Source of the DNA: Merdivicinus sp050943495
GTDB lineage: Bacteria; Bacillota; Clostridia; Oscillospirales; Ruminococcaceae
Assembly: GCA_050943495.1 (NCBI GenBank)
Contig: JBMNPH010000001.1
Coordinates: forward strand, 62,001 to 126,000
Length of the DNA: 64,000 bases
Direction of reading: 5' to 3'
The notes under the pieces are model-generated. The model was not told the origin of the DNA and did not search any database. It saw only the letters and a list, made by a program, of their open reading frames with translations. The position numbers and the translations under genes are program-made. Shown here in pieces: positions 52,128 to 60,162 of the stretch. The stretch's first letter is position 1, and each line of letters starts with the position of its first letter.

Positions 52128-53705
52128 ATGTGTTCCATCATGGGATATTGCGGCATTGGAGGCGAGTGGGAAAAGTTTTTGGAGGGATTTTCCCGAACCA
52201 AATCCCGCGGACCGGACGACAGCCGTGTGATCGATACCGGAAAAGGGTGGCTTGCATTTCACCGCCTCGCGATTATGGGATTGAGTCCTTCCGGCATGCA
52301 GCCGTTTGAATTAGATGGCAGTTATGCTGTTTGCAACGGGGAAATTTATGGATTTGAGAAAATTCGTGAAAAGCTTTCTGAAAAATATACCTTCCAAAGT
52401 GGATCGGATTGCGAGATTCTGCTCCCTCTTTACCGCGAATATGGGGTAAAAATGTTCGCAATGCTCGATGCGGAGTTTGCCTGTATCCTCTATGATGCGG
52501 AAAGCGGGCAATATATTGCTGCCCGCGATCCAATTGGAATTCGGCCGCTTTTTTATGGATATGATTCCAAAGGGACTATTCTTTTCGCCAGTGAAGCAAA
52601 AAATCTGGTGGGTTTAGTGGATCGTATTCAACCGTTCCCGCCCGGATGTTATTATCGGGACGGGGTATTTGTGCGATATACCGATATTTCCAAGCCGGAG
52701 ACAGTTTGCCGGGATGATTTAGAAACCGTCTGCCGCAATATCCGGGAAAAATTGATTGCTGGAGTCGAGAAACGGCTGGTTGCTGATGCGAAGGTTGGTT
52801 TTTTACTTTCCGGCGGATTAGATTCCTCGTTGGTTTGTGCTATTGCTGCCAAGAAAAGCAAAGATCCCATCCGTACCTTTGCGATCGGAATGAACGAGGA
52901 TGCCATTGACCTGAAATATGCTCGACAGACTGCGGATTATTTGGGCAGCAATCATATGGAAGTTATTATCAGTAAAAAGGATGTATTAGAGGCTTTGGAA
53001 CCGGTTATTGCTATGCTGGGGACCTTTGATATCACAACCATCCGGGCGAGCATTGGCATGTACCTGCTTTGTAAGGCAATCCATGAGAAGACTGATATCC
53101 GGGTGCTGCTGACCGGAGAAGTATCGGATGAACTGTTTGGTTATAAATATACGGATTTTGCACCAGATGCAGAAGCCTTTCAGGAAGAAGCAGAGAAGAG
53201 GGTGCGAGAACTCTACCAGTATGATGTATTACGCGCTGATCGTTGTATTTCGGTTAACTCCCTAGAGGCACGGGTTCCATTTGGAGATTTGGATTTTGTG
53301 CGGTATGTGATGGCAGTGGATCCGGAAATGAAGCGTAACCGGTATCAAAAAGGAAAATACCTTTTACGCCATGCTTTTGAAGGAGATTATTTGCCGCCGG
53401 AAATTCTTTGGCGGGAAAAGGCGGCATTTTCGGATGCAGTTGGGCATTCTATGGTCGACCATCTCAAAGCTTATGCAGAAGAGGCTTATACGGATGCGGA
53501 ATACGAAGCAAAGCGTAAACAATATACACATGCCATGCCATTTACAAAAGAGTCGCTGCTTTATCGGGAAATTTTTGAACGGTATTATCCCGGACAGAGC
53601 GAGATGATCGTAGATTTCTGGATGCCGAACAAAAGCTGGGAAGGATGCAATGTAAACGATCCGTCTGCACGGGTACTTTCCAACTACGGCGCCAGCGGAA
53701 AATAG
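52128..53705 (+). CDS. asnB: Asparagine synthetase B (glutamine-hydrolysing)
   Basis: A complete 525-residue enzyme. The glutaminase domain starts at Cys2 (MCSIMGYCGIGG), with the AVCNGEIYGF and ARDPIGIRPLFYG segments; the synthetase domain has the ATP loop LLSGGLDSSLVCAIAA and GEVSDELFGYKYTDF, and SLEARVPFGD near the C terminus. GGAGGA lies 7 nt before the ATG at 52128. It is shorter than the partial asnB at the left window edge and close to the E. coli AsnB length. It uses glutamine made by the adjacent synthetases. Confidence 0.96.
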   Translation: MCSIMGYCGIGGEWEKFLEGFSRTKSRGPDDSRVIDTGKGWLAFHRLAIMGLSPSGMQPFELDGSYAVCNGEIYGFEKIREKLSEKYTFQSGSDCEILLPLYREYGVKMFAMLDAEFACILYDAESGQYIAARDPIGIRPLFYGYDSKGTILFASEAKNLVGLVDRIQPFPPGCYYRDGVFVRYTDISKPETVCRDDLETVCRNIREKLIAGVEKRLVADAKVGFLLSGGLDSSLVCAIAAKKSKDPIRTFAIGMNEDAIDLKYARQTADYLGSNHMEVIISKKDVLEALEPVIAMLGTFDITTIRASIGMYLLCKAIHEKTDIRVLLTGEVSDELFGYKYTDFAPDAEAFQEEAEKRVRELYQYDVLRADRCISVNSLEARVPFGDLDFVRYVMAVDPEMKRNRYQKGKYLLRHAFEGDYLPPEILWREKAAFSDAVGHSMVDHLKAYAEEAYTDAEYEAKRKQYTHAMPFTKESLLYREIFERYYPGQSEMIVDFWMPNKSWEGCNVNDPSARVLSNYGASGK

Positions 53706-53779
53706 CATATACTGCCGCGAAACGGCCACAATAAAATAAGAATAAAAGAAAACAACTTTGGAATCATGGAGGAACCATC

Positions 53780-55057
53780 ATGTCAAACTGTGCGATCGTT
53801 GGAATTAACTGGGGTGACGAAGGAAAGGGACGTATGGTCGATCTTCTCACAGAAGAATATGATATCGTCGTGCGCTATCAGGGGGGAGGCAATGCTGGGC
53901 ATACCGTTATCAATCCCTATGGGAAATTTGCGCTTCATCTGCTGCCATCGGGGATATTCCGCAAAGAGGTTGTCAATATTTTGGGAAATGGGGTTGCATT
54001 GGATCCGGAAAATCTGTGGACAGAAATGCAGGATGTGATGCAGAAAGGAATTTCACTCACACCGGAAAATTTGAAAATCAGTGATCGCGCATCACTGCTG
54101 CTGCCTTGGCACCGGGAACTCGATGCATTGGAGGAAGCGCGGCTGAAGGATAAAAAATACGGTTCTACCCGACAAGGAATCGCCCCCTTTTATGCAGACA
54201 AATATCAGAAAAAAGCAGTGCAAGCCGGTGAATTATTGTATCCGGAAAAATTGCGGACACACTTGCGCGATCTGCTTGAATGGAAGAATTTGACGTTAAC
54301 CAGAGTATATGGCGCAGAAGCTTGGACAATGGAAAAATTGGAGAAATGGATTGCAGATTCTTGTGAAAAAATCAAACCATACGTCTGTGATACCGGGACA
54401 TTTCTCCGAAATGCGCAGAAAGATGGAAAAAAGATTTTATTTGAGGCACAGTTGGGTGCCCTGCGAGATATTGATTACGGTATTGTTCCCTATACAACCT
54501 CATCAAATACATTAGCGGCTTATGCACCGATTGGTTCCGGTCTGCCGTCTGCTAAAATTGAGGAAGTTGTCGGTGTGGTAAAAGCTTATTCAACTTGTGT
54601 CGGGGAAGGTCCATTTACTTGTGAATGGTTTGGCGAAGAGGCAGAAAAACTGCGGGAAGCCGGAGGCGAATATGGTGCCAAAACCGGACGTCCGCGTCGT
54701 GTCGGACCGATTGATTTGGTTGCTACACGTTATGGAGTGGAAATGCAAGGCGCAACCTGTATTGCCCTTACAAAGCTGGATATTTTAAGTTATATGGATC
54801 AGATTCCGGTATGTACGCACTATCTTCTTAATGAAAAACAAGTGGATCAATTCCCATTTCCAGCAGCATTGGAGGATGCAAAACCTGTGATATCTTATCT
54901 GGATGGATGGAAATGCGATATTTCAGCAATCCGCAGATGGGAGGATCTCCCCAAAGAGGCACAAGTGTATATTTTATTTGTAGAACAGGAAATTGGATGT
55001 CCGATTCGCTATATTTCAGTAGGACCAGAACGTGACAGCTTGATTGTCAGGAGATAA
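53780..55057 (+). CDS. purA: Adenylosuccinate synthetase
   Basis: A 425-residue GTP-dependent enzyme making adenylosuccinate from IMP and aspartate, the first committed step to AMP. The N-terminal P-loop GINWGDEGKGRMVDLL, GGGNAGHTV, GSTRQGIAPFYADKY and KTGRPRRVGPIDLVATRYG are typical. GGAGGA precedes the ATG. It opens a tight run of five biosynthetic genes (3 nt to pyrG). The 74 nt between asnB and purA show no clear promoter or terminator. Confidence 0.96.
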   Translation: MSNCAIVGINWGDEGKGRMVDLLTEEYDIVVRYQGGGNAGHTVINPYGKFALHLLPSGIFRKEVVNILGNGVALDPENLWTEMQDVMQKGISLTPENLKISDRASLLLPWHRELDALEEARLKDKKYGSTRQGIAPFYADKYQKKAVQAGELLYPEKLRTHLRDLLEWKNLTLTRVYGAEAWTMEKLEKWIADSCEKIKPYVCDTGTFLRNAQKDGKKILFEAQLGALRDIDYGIVPYTTSSNTLAAYAPIGSGLPSAKIEEVVGVVKAYSTCVGEGPFTCEWFGEEAEKLREAGGEYGAKTGRPRRVGPIDLVATRYGVEMQGATCIALTKLDILSYMDQIPVCTHYLLNEKQVDQFPFPAALEDAKPVISYLDGWKCDISAIRRWEDLPKEAQVYILFVEQEIGCPIRYISVGPERDSLIVRR

Positions 55058-55060
55058 AAG

Positions 55061-56674
55061 ATGACGAAGTATATTTTTGTAACCGGCGGTGTAGTTTCGG
55101 GATTAGGTAAAGGAATTACAGCAGCTTCATTGGGGCGTCTGCTCAAAGCGCGGGGATTCCGGATAGCGGCGCAGAAATTGGATCCCTATATTAATGTGGA
55201 TCCGGGAACTATGAGTCCGTTTCAGCATGGGGAAGTTTTTGTGACCGAGGATGGCGCGGAGACAGATCTGGATTTAGGACACTATGAGCGCTTTATTGAT
55301 GAAAACTTGAACCGTTTTTCTAATCTTACGACTGGCAAGGTGTACTGGAATGTGCTCAATAAGGAACGGCGAGGGGAATATTTGGGATCTACGGTGCAGG
55401 TAATCCCGCATATCACCAATGAAATCAAGGATTTTATATACAGCGTGGGGAAGAAAACCGATGCGGATATTGTGATCACGGAAATCGGAGGCACGATCGG
55501 AGATATAGAATCTCAGCCGTTTCTGGAAGCGATCCGGCAGGTTTCTCTGGAAATCGGTCGGGAGAACAGCCTGTTTATCCATGTAACATTGGTGCCGTTC
55601 CTTAGAGGATCAGATGAACACAAATCCAAACCAACCCAGCATTCTGTCAAAGAATTGCAGGGAATGGGGATCAATCCGGATTTGATTGTACTTCGGTGTG
55701 ATGAACCTTTGGAGGAGTCTATTTTCCAAAAAATTTCGATGTTTTGTAATGTAAAACCGGATTGTGTGATTGAAAATATCACCCTGCCAAACCTGTATAT
55801 GGCGCCGCTTATGCTCGAAAAATCCCATTTTTCTGCAGTGGTCTGCCGGGAATTAGGATTGCCCGCGCCGACACCTGACCTGACAGACTGGATCCAGCTG
55901 GTTGATCGGATTGAATCCCGGACGAAGAGGATTCGAATCGGTTTGGTGGGAAAATATGTTCAGCTTCATGACGCTTATCTGTCGGTAGCAGAGGCATTGG
56001 CACATGCTGGTTATGAATATGGAACCTATGTTGATATTCAATGGATTGATTCGGAAACAATCTACCCGGATACCGTCGAACAGATCTTATCAGGTCTGGA
56101 TGGGATTCTGGTGCCGGGCGGATTTGGCAGCCGCGGGATCGAAGGGATGATTTTAGCTGCACAATATGCACGGGAAAAGCCAATTCCCTATTTGGGAATT
56201 TGCCTTGGCATGCAGATTGCAGTGATCGAATACGCGCGGCATATGGCTGGAATGGCGGATGCAAATTCAGGGGAATTTGATGAGTTATGTCGGCATAAAG
56301 TAATTGATTTTATGCCGGGACAGAGTGAGGAGATTGATAAAGGTGGTACATTGCGGTTGGGATCCTATCCATGCGCAATTCAGCCGGGTACAGTTCTGGA
56401 ACGCTGTTATGGAAGCCTTCTGATCCAGGAACGTCACCGTCATCGTTATGAATTTAACAACGAATACCGTGCGGCATTAGTGAATAGTGGATTGAAACTA
56501 AGCGGCCTTTCGCCGGACGGAAGACTGGTAGAAACTGTGGAACTTTCGGATCATCCGTTCTATGTAGGTGTGCAGTTTCATCCGGAATTTAAAAGTAGGC
56601 CCAACAAACCGCATCCATTATTCTGCGGATTCGTTGCGGCTGCACTGGATCAGGCGAAAGGGGAGACACGATGA
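55061..56674 (+). CDS. pyrG: CTP synthase
   Basis: A 537-residue glutamine-dependent enzyme converting UTP to CTP. The synthetase domain opens KYIFVTGGVVSGLGKGITAASLG and holds DPYINVDPGTMSPFQHGEVFV (each cited in part) and ITEIGGTIGDIES. The class I glutaminase domain (about 290-530) has the catalytic Cys in YLGICLGMQ and the His-Glu pair in FHPEFKSRP. Length is normal. Its stop overlaps the purF start as ATGA. Confidence 0.97.
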   Translation: MTKYIFVTGGVVSGLGKGITAASLGRLLKARGFRIAAQKLDPYINVDPGTMSPFQHGEVFVTEDGAETDLDLGHYERFIDENLNRFSNLTTGKVYWNVLNKERRGEYLGSTVQVIPHITNEIKDFIYSVGKKTDADIVITEIGGTIGDIESQPFLEAIRQVSLEIGRENSLFIHVTLVPFLRGSDEHKSKPTQHSVKELQGMGINPDLIVLRCDEPLEESIFQKISMFCNVKPDCVIENITLPNLYMAPLMLEKSHFSAVVCRELGLPAPTPDLTDWIQLVDRIESRTKRIRIGLVGKYVQLHDAYLSVAEALAHAGYEYGTYVDIQWIDSETIYPDTVEQILSGLDGILVPGGFGSRGIEGMILAAQYAREKPIPYLGICLGMQIAVIEYARHMAGMADANSGEFDELCRHKVIDFMPGQSEEIDKGGTLRLGSYPCAIQPGTVLERCYGSLLIQERHRHRYEFNNEYRAALVNSGLKLSGLSPDGRLVETVELSDHPFYVGVQFHPEFKSRPNKPHPLFCGFVAAALDQAKGETR

Positions 56675-58092
56675 GCGGACTCCATGAAGAATGTGGGGTT
56701 TTTGGCGTATATAGTCCGAATCCTACCCATGTAGCCAATCTAGCATATTATGGACTTTATGCTTTGCAGCACCGCGGTCAGGAGAGCTGCGGAATCGTAG
56801 TAAATGACGATGGCGTCTTTGTTTCCCAAAAGGATTTGGGATTGGTGGGAGAAGTGTTTTCAGAAGAAGCATTGGCTCGGTTCCCACTTGGCAATATGGC
56901 GGTAGGTCATGTGCGGTATGGTACTACAGGTAAAAATAGCCGCAGTAATTGTCAGCCGTTAGAGATCAACCATCAGAAAGGGAAACTTGCGCTGGCCCAT
57001 AACGGGAACCTCAGTAATGCCTATGAACTGCGCAGTGAACTGGAACTTTCCGGCGCAATTTTTCATACCACTAGTGATACAGAAACGATTGCGTATATTG
57101 TGACAAGAGAACGCTTAAATGCTTCTTCCATTGAAGAGGCGGTGAGTCGTGCAATGAATCAACTGGAAGGGGCATATTCTCTTTGCTTTATGTCGGCAGC
57201 CAAACTGATTGCAGTCAGGGATCCGCATGGCTTTCGTCCGCTTTGCTATGGAAAACGTCCGGATGGCACCTATATTGTTGCTTCTGAAAGCTGCGCATTA
57301 CAGGCGGTAGGGGCAGAGTATGAGCGGGATTTACTGCCTGGAGAAATTTTGATTTTCAGTCAAAATAGTGTAATTTCCAGACGGGAACATTGCGGTTGTC
57401 TTCCTAAAAAACTCTGCATTTTTGAATATATCTATTTTGCCCGTCCGGATTCTGTGATTGATGGGGTATCCGTCCACGAGGCACGTATCCGAGCCGGATC
57501 CATTCTCGCCAAAACCCATCCGGTTCAGGCAGACCTTGTAATTGGCGTCCCGGATTCCGGATTGGATGCAGCATTGGGATATGCACGGGAGTCTGGGATT
57601 CCCTATGGGATTGGGCTGATTAAAAACAAGTATATTGGCAGAACCTTCATTTCTCCCGGGCAGGGAGAACGTTTGGATCAGGTGAAAATTAAGCTTAGCG
57701 CAATTAGGCAGAGCGTTTCCGGAAAGAGAGTCGTATTGATTGATGATTCCATTGTGCGGGGAACCACCAGCATGCGAATTGTCCGGCTTCTGCGGGAGGC
57801 AGGGGCGAAAGAAATTCATATGCGGATTTCTTCTCCGCCTTTTCTGCATCCCTGCTATTATGGAACAGATATTGATACCGAGGAACACTTGATTGCCTGC
57901 CAGCATTCTCCCGAGGAAATTGCATCAATCATCGGCGCGGATAGTGTAGGATATCTGCCATTCGAGCAACTTTGTCATCTAGTCGGAAATAAGGATTTTT
58001 GCAGTGCCTGCTTTGGAGGAGGTTATCCTACATCCATTCCCAGCGGGAACTGTAAAAACAGATTTGAAGGGAAGCTGTCAGAACGCTTTTAA
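56671..58092 (+). CDS. purF: Amidophosphoribosyltransferase
   Basis: A 473-residue enzyme for the first step of purine synthesis, glutamine + PRPP to phosphoribosylamine. It is the Bacillus type: a short propeptide MSGLHEE precedes the catalytic Cys8 of CGVFGVY; Cys residues for the 4Fe-4S cluster appear in KKLCIFEYIYF, FLHPCYYG and CSACFGG. The PRPP-binding motif is VVLIDDSIVRGTTS. Other de novo purine genes are not adjacent, so this copy is separated from a full pur operon or the order is scattered. Confidence 0.97.
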   Translation: MSGLHEECGVFGVYSPNPTHVANLAYYGLYALQHRGQESCGIVVNDDGVFVSQKDLGLVGEVFSEEALARFPLGNMAVGHVRYGTTGKNSRSNCQPLEINHQKGKLALAHNGNLSNAYELRSELELSGAIFHTTSDTETIAYIVTRERLNASSIEEAVSRAMNQLEGAYSLCFMSAAKLIAVRDPHGFRPLCYGKRPDGTYIVASESCALQAVGAEYERDLLPGEILIFSQNSVISRREHCGCLPKKLCIFEYIYFARPDSVIDGVSVHEARIRAGSILAKTHPVQADLVIGVPDSGLDAALGYARESGIPYGIGLIKNKYIGRTFISPGQGERLDQVKIKLSAIRQSVSGKRVVLIDDSIVRGTTSMRIVRLLREAGAKEIHMRISSPPFLHPCYYGTDIDTEEHLIACQHSPEEIASIIGADSVGYLPFEQLCHLVGNKDFCSACFGGGYPTSIPSGNCKNRFEGKLSERF

Positions 58093-58123
58093 ACCGCACA
58101 TTTCGGGAAACGGAGGAAGGAAT

Positions 58124-58909
58124 ATGCATTTTACCAAGATGCACGGATTGGGAAATGATTATCTTTACGTATATGGAGAACCGATTCATCCGGAGGAATG
58201 GTCTATCAAGTTGTCGGAACGGCATTTCGGCGCAGGTTCGGATGGAATGATCTGGATTTCTCCATCAGATGTCGCAGATTTTAAGATGCGAATTTTTAAT
58301 GCAGACGGCAGTGAGGCCAAAATGTGCGGTAATGGAATCCGCTGCGTAGGAAAATACGTATATGATAAGGGATATACGGATAAAACAGCTCTGAGAATTG
58401 AGACACTTTCCGGAATCCGTCGTTTGAATCTACAGATTGGAGGCGGAAAGGTGAAAAGTGTGGCAGTGGATATGGGAAAAGCTGAGGTTGGTGAACCCCT
58501 GCATTTGACAGTGGGAGAACAAACCATCTGCTGTATCCCTGTTTCAGTCGGCAATCCTCATGCGGTCATTTTTGTCCCAGATGCAGAAGATGCTCCGCTG
58601 ACCACGCTGGGACCGATACTGGAACATCATCCTGCCTTTCCGGATGGAGTGAACGTTGAATTTGTTCAGGTCATAGATTCCAATACGTTGCGGATGCGCG
58701 TGTGGGAACGGGGAAGCGGCGTGACAATGGCATGTGGGACGGGTGCCTGTGCTTCAGCTGCCGCTGCTGTCCAGGAAGGATACTGTCGGCGTGATACACC
58801 GATTTCTGTCCAGCTGGACGGTGGAACTCTGAAGATTCAGATAGATATGAATAATTTCATCACAATGACCGGTCCTGCCGAAACAGTATATGAAGGAGAG
58901 ACAGTTTAA
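58124..58909 (+). CDS. dapF: Diaminopimelate epimerase
   Basis: A 261-residue cofactor-independent racemase converting LL- to meso-diaminopimelate for lysine and peptidoglycan. The two catalytic Cys are in AKMCGNGIRC and TMACGTGACAS; FTKMHGLGNDYLYV is the typical start. GGAGGAAGG precedes the ATG at 58124, and a longer frame overlapping purF is rejected. Its stop shares a base with the next start, coupling it to the aminotransferase that makes its substrate. Confidence 0.96.
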   Translation: MHFTKMHGLGNDYLYVYGEPIHPEEWSIKLSERHFGAGSDGMIWISPSDVADFKMRIFNADGSEAKMCGNGIRCVGKYVYDKGYTDKTALRIETLSGIRRLNLQIGGGKVKSVAVDMGKAEVGEPLHLTVGEQTICCIPVSVGNPHAVIFVPDAEDAPLTTLGPILEHHPAFPDGVNVEFVQVIDSNTLRMRVWERGSGVTMACGTGACASAAAAVQEGYCRRDTPISVQLDGGTLKIQIDMNNFITMTGPAETVYEGETV

Positions 58910-60096
58910 TGATTAAACCAAATAGACATTATGCTGAATTAAAAGAGTCGTATTTATTTTATCATATTTCTCAAAAAACGAAAGCATATCTACAGGAACA
59001 TCCTGGTATGCATTTATACCGAATGGGAATTGGCGATGTGTCTCTTCCATTGTGTGAGGCAGTGATTCGTGCTTTGCATGAGGCAGTAGAAGATCAGTCC
59101 AAAGCAGAAACTTTTCATGGATATATGCCGGAATGCGGTGCACCATTTCTCCGGGAAGCAATTTCCTCGCATTATAAAATGCGGGGGATTGCAGTAGATG
59201 CTGATGAGATTTTTGTATCCAGTGGGGCGAGTGATGAGCTTGGAGATTTACTGGACCTATTTGAAAGAGAAAATCCGGCAGTGATCATGGAACCGGCATA
59301 TCCAGCCTATGTAGATGCCAATATTATGGCAGGAAGGAAAATTATCCGTTTGGCGGCAAGCAGAGAAAACGGGTTCTTGCCAGAACCGGATGACAGTTTA
59401 GGAAGCTGCCTAATCTATCTTTGTTCGCCCAATAATCCTACCGGTGCTGTATTTAATCGGGAACAGCTTCTGGAGTGGGTTCAGTATGCCAATCGGACCG
59501 ATTCTGTTATTTTATTTGATGCTGCTTACGAAGCTTTTGTTGAGGAACCGGAATTACCGCGCAGTATTTTTGAAATTGAAGGGGCGCGCAGCTGTGCCAT
59601 CGAAATTTGTTCGCTGTCCAAAACAGCTGGATTTACCGGGACTCGTCTGGGATATACAATCATTCCAAAAGAACTGATACGGGACGGACTTTCTCTTCAT
59701 GATATGTGGGTCAGAAACCGCACAACGAAAACCAATGGAGTTTCCTATCTGATTCAAAAGGGTGCTGCAGCTGTCTTTACACCCGAGGGACAGCGTCAGA
59801 TTCAGGAGAATATTCGAATTTATAAGCAAAATGCCGTTTGCTTGATGAAGGCCTTGGACCAACTTGATATCTGGTATTGCGGTGGAAAAAATGCTCCTTA
59901 TATCTGGATGCAATGCCCGGACAAGATGTCCAGTTGGGAATTTTTTGATATGCTGTTGCACGAAATACAGGTGGTAGGTACACCTGGCGAGGGATTTGGA
60001 TCTTGTGGAGAAGGATATTTTCGCTTTTCAACTTTCGGAAGTCCGGAGGACACAAAGGAAGCAGCTAACCGTCTGGTTCGATTACTCAAAAAATAA
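58909..60096 (+). CDS. dapL: LL-diaminopimelate aminotransferase
   Basis: A 395-residue PLP-dependent class I/II aminotransferase. The opening NRHYAELKESYLFYHIS, GDVSLPLCEAVI, FHGYMPECGAPFLREAI, YLCSPNNPTGAVF, and the PLP-Lys motif SLSKTAGFTGTRLGYT match DapL, which converts tetrahydrodipicolinate and glutamate directly to LL-diaminopimelate. Coupling to dapF supports this over other aminotransferases. It ends the rightward operon and draws on glutamate made by the opposing glutamate synthase. Confidence 0.92.
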   Translation: MIKPNRHYAELKESYLFYHISQKTKAYLQEHPGMHLYRMGIGDVSLPLCEAVIRALHEAVEDQSKAETFHGYMPECGAPFLREAISSHYKMRGIAVDADEIFVSSGASDELGDLLDLFERENPAVIMEPAYPAYVDANIMAGRKIIRLAASRENGFLPEPDDSLGSCLIYLCSPNNPTGAVFNREQLLEWVQYANRTDSVILFDAAYEAFVEEPELPRSIFEIEGARSCAIEICSLSKTAGFTGTRLGYTIIPKELIRDGLSLHDMWVRNRTTKTNGVSYLIQKGAAAVFTPEGQRQIQENIRIYKQNAVCLMKALDQLDIWYCGGKNAPYIWMQCPDKMSSWEFFDMLLHEIQVVGTPGEGFGSCGEGYFRFSTFGSPEDTKEAANRLVRLLKK

Positions 60097-60104
60097 AACA
60101 TCAG

Positions 60105-60144
60105 AAAAATCCCCGTCGGAACTTACTTCGACGGGGATTTTTTT
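60105..60144 (+). terminator. Intrinsic terminator after dapL
   Basis: ATCCCCGTCG pairs with CGACGGGGAT and is followed by TTTTTTT; it separates dapL from the convergent fusion gene. Confidence 0.93.
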
Positions 60145-60162
60145 AATATAATATAAAAATTC

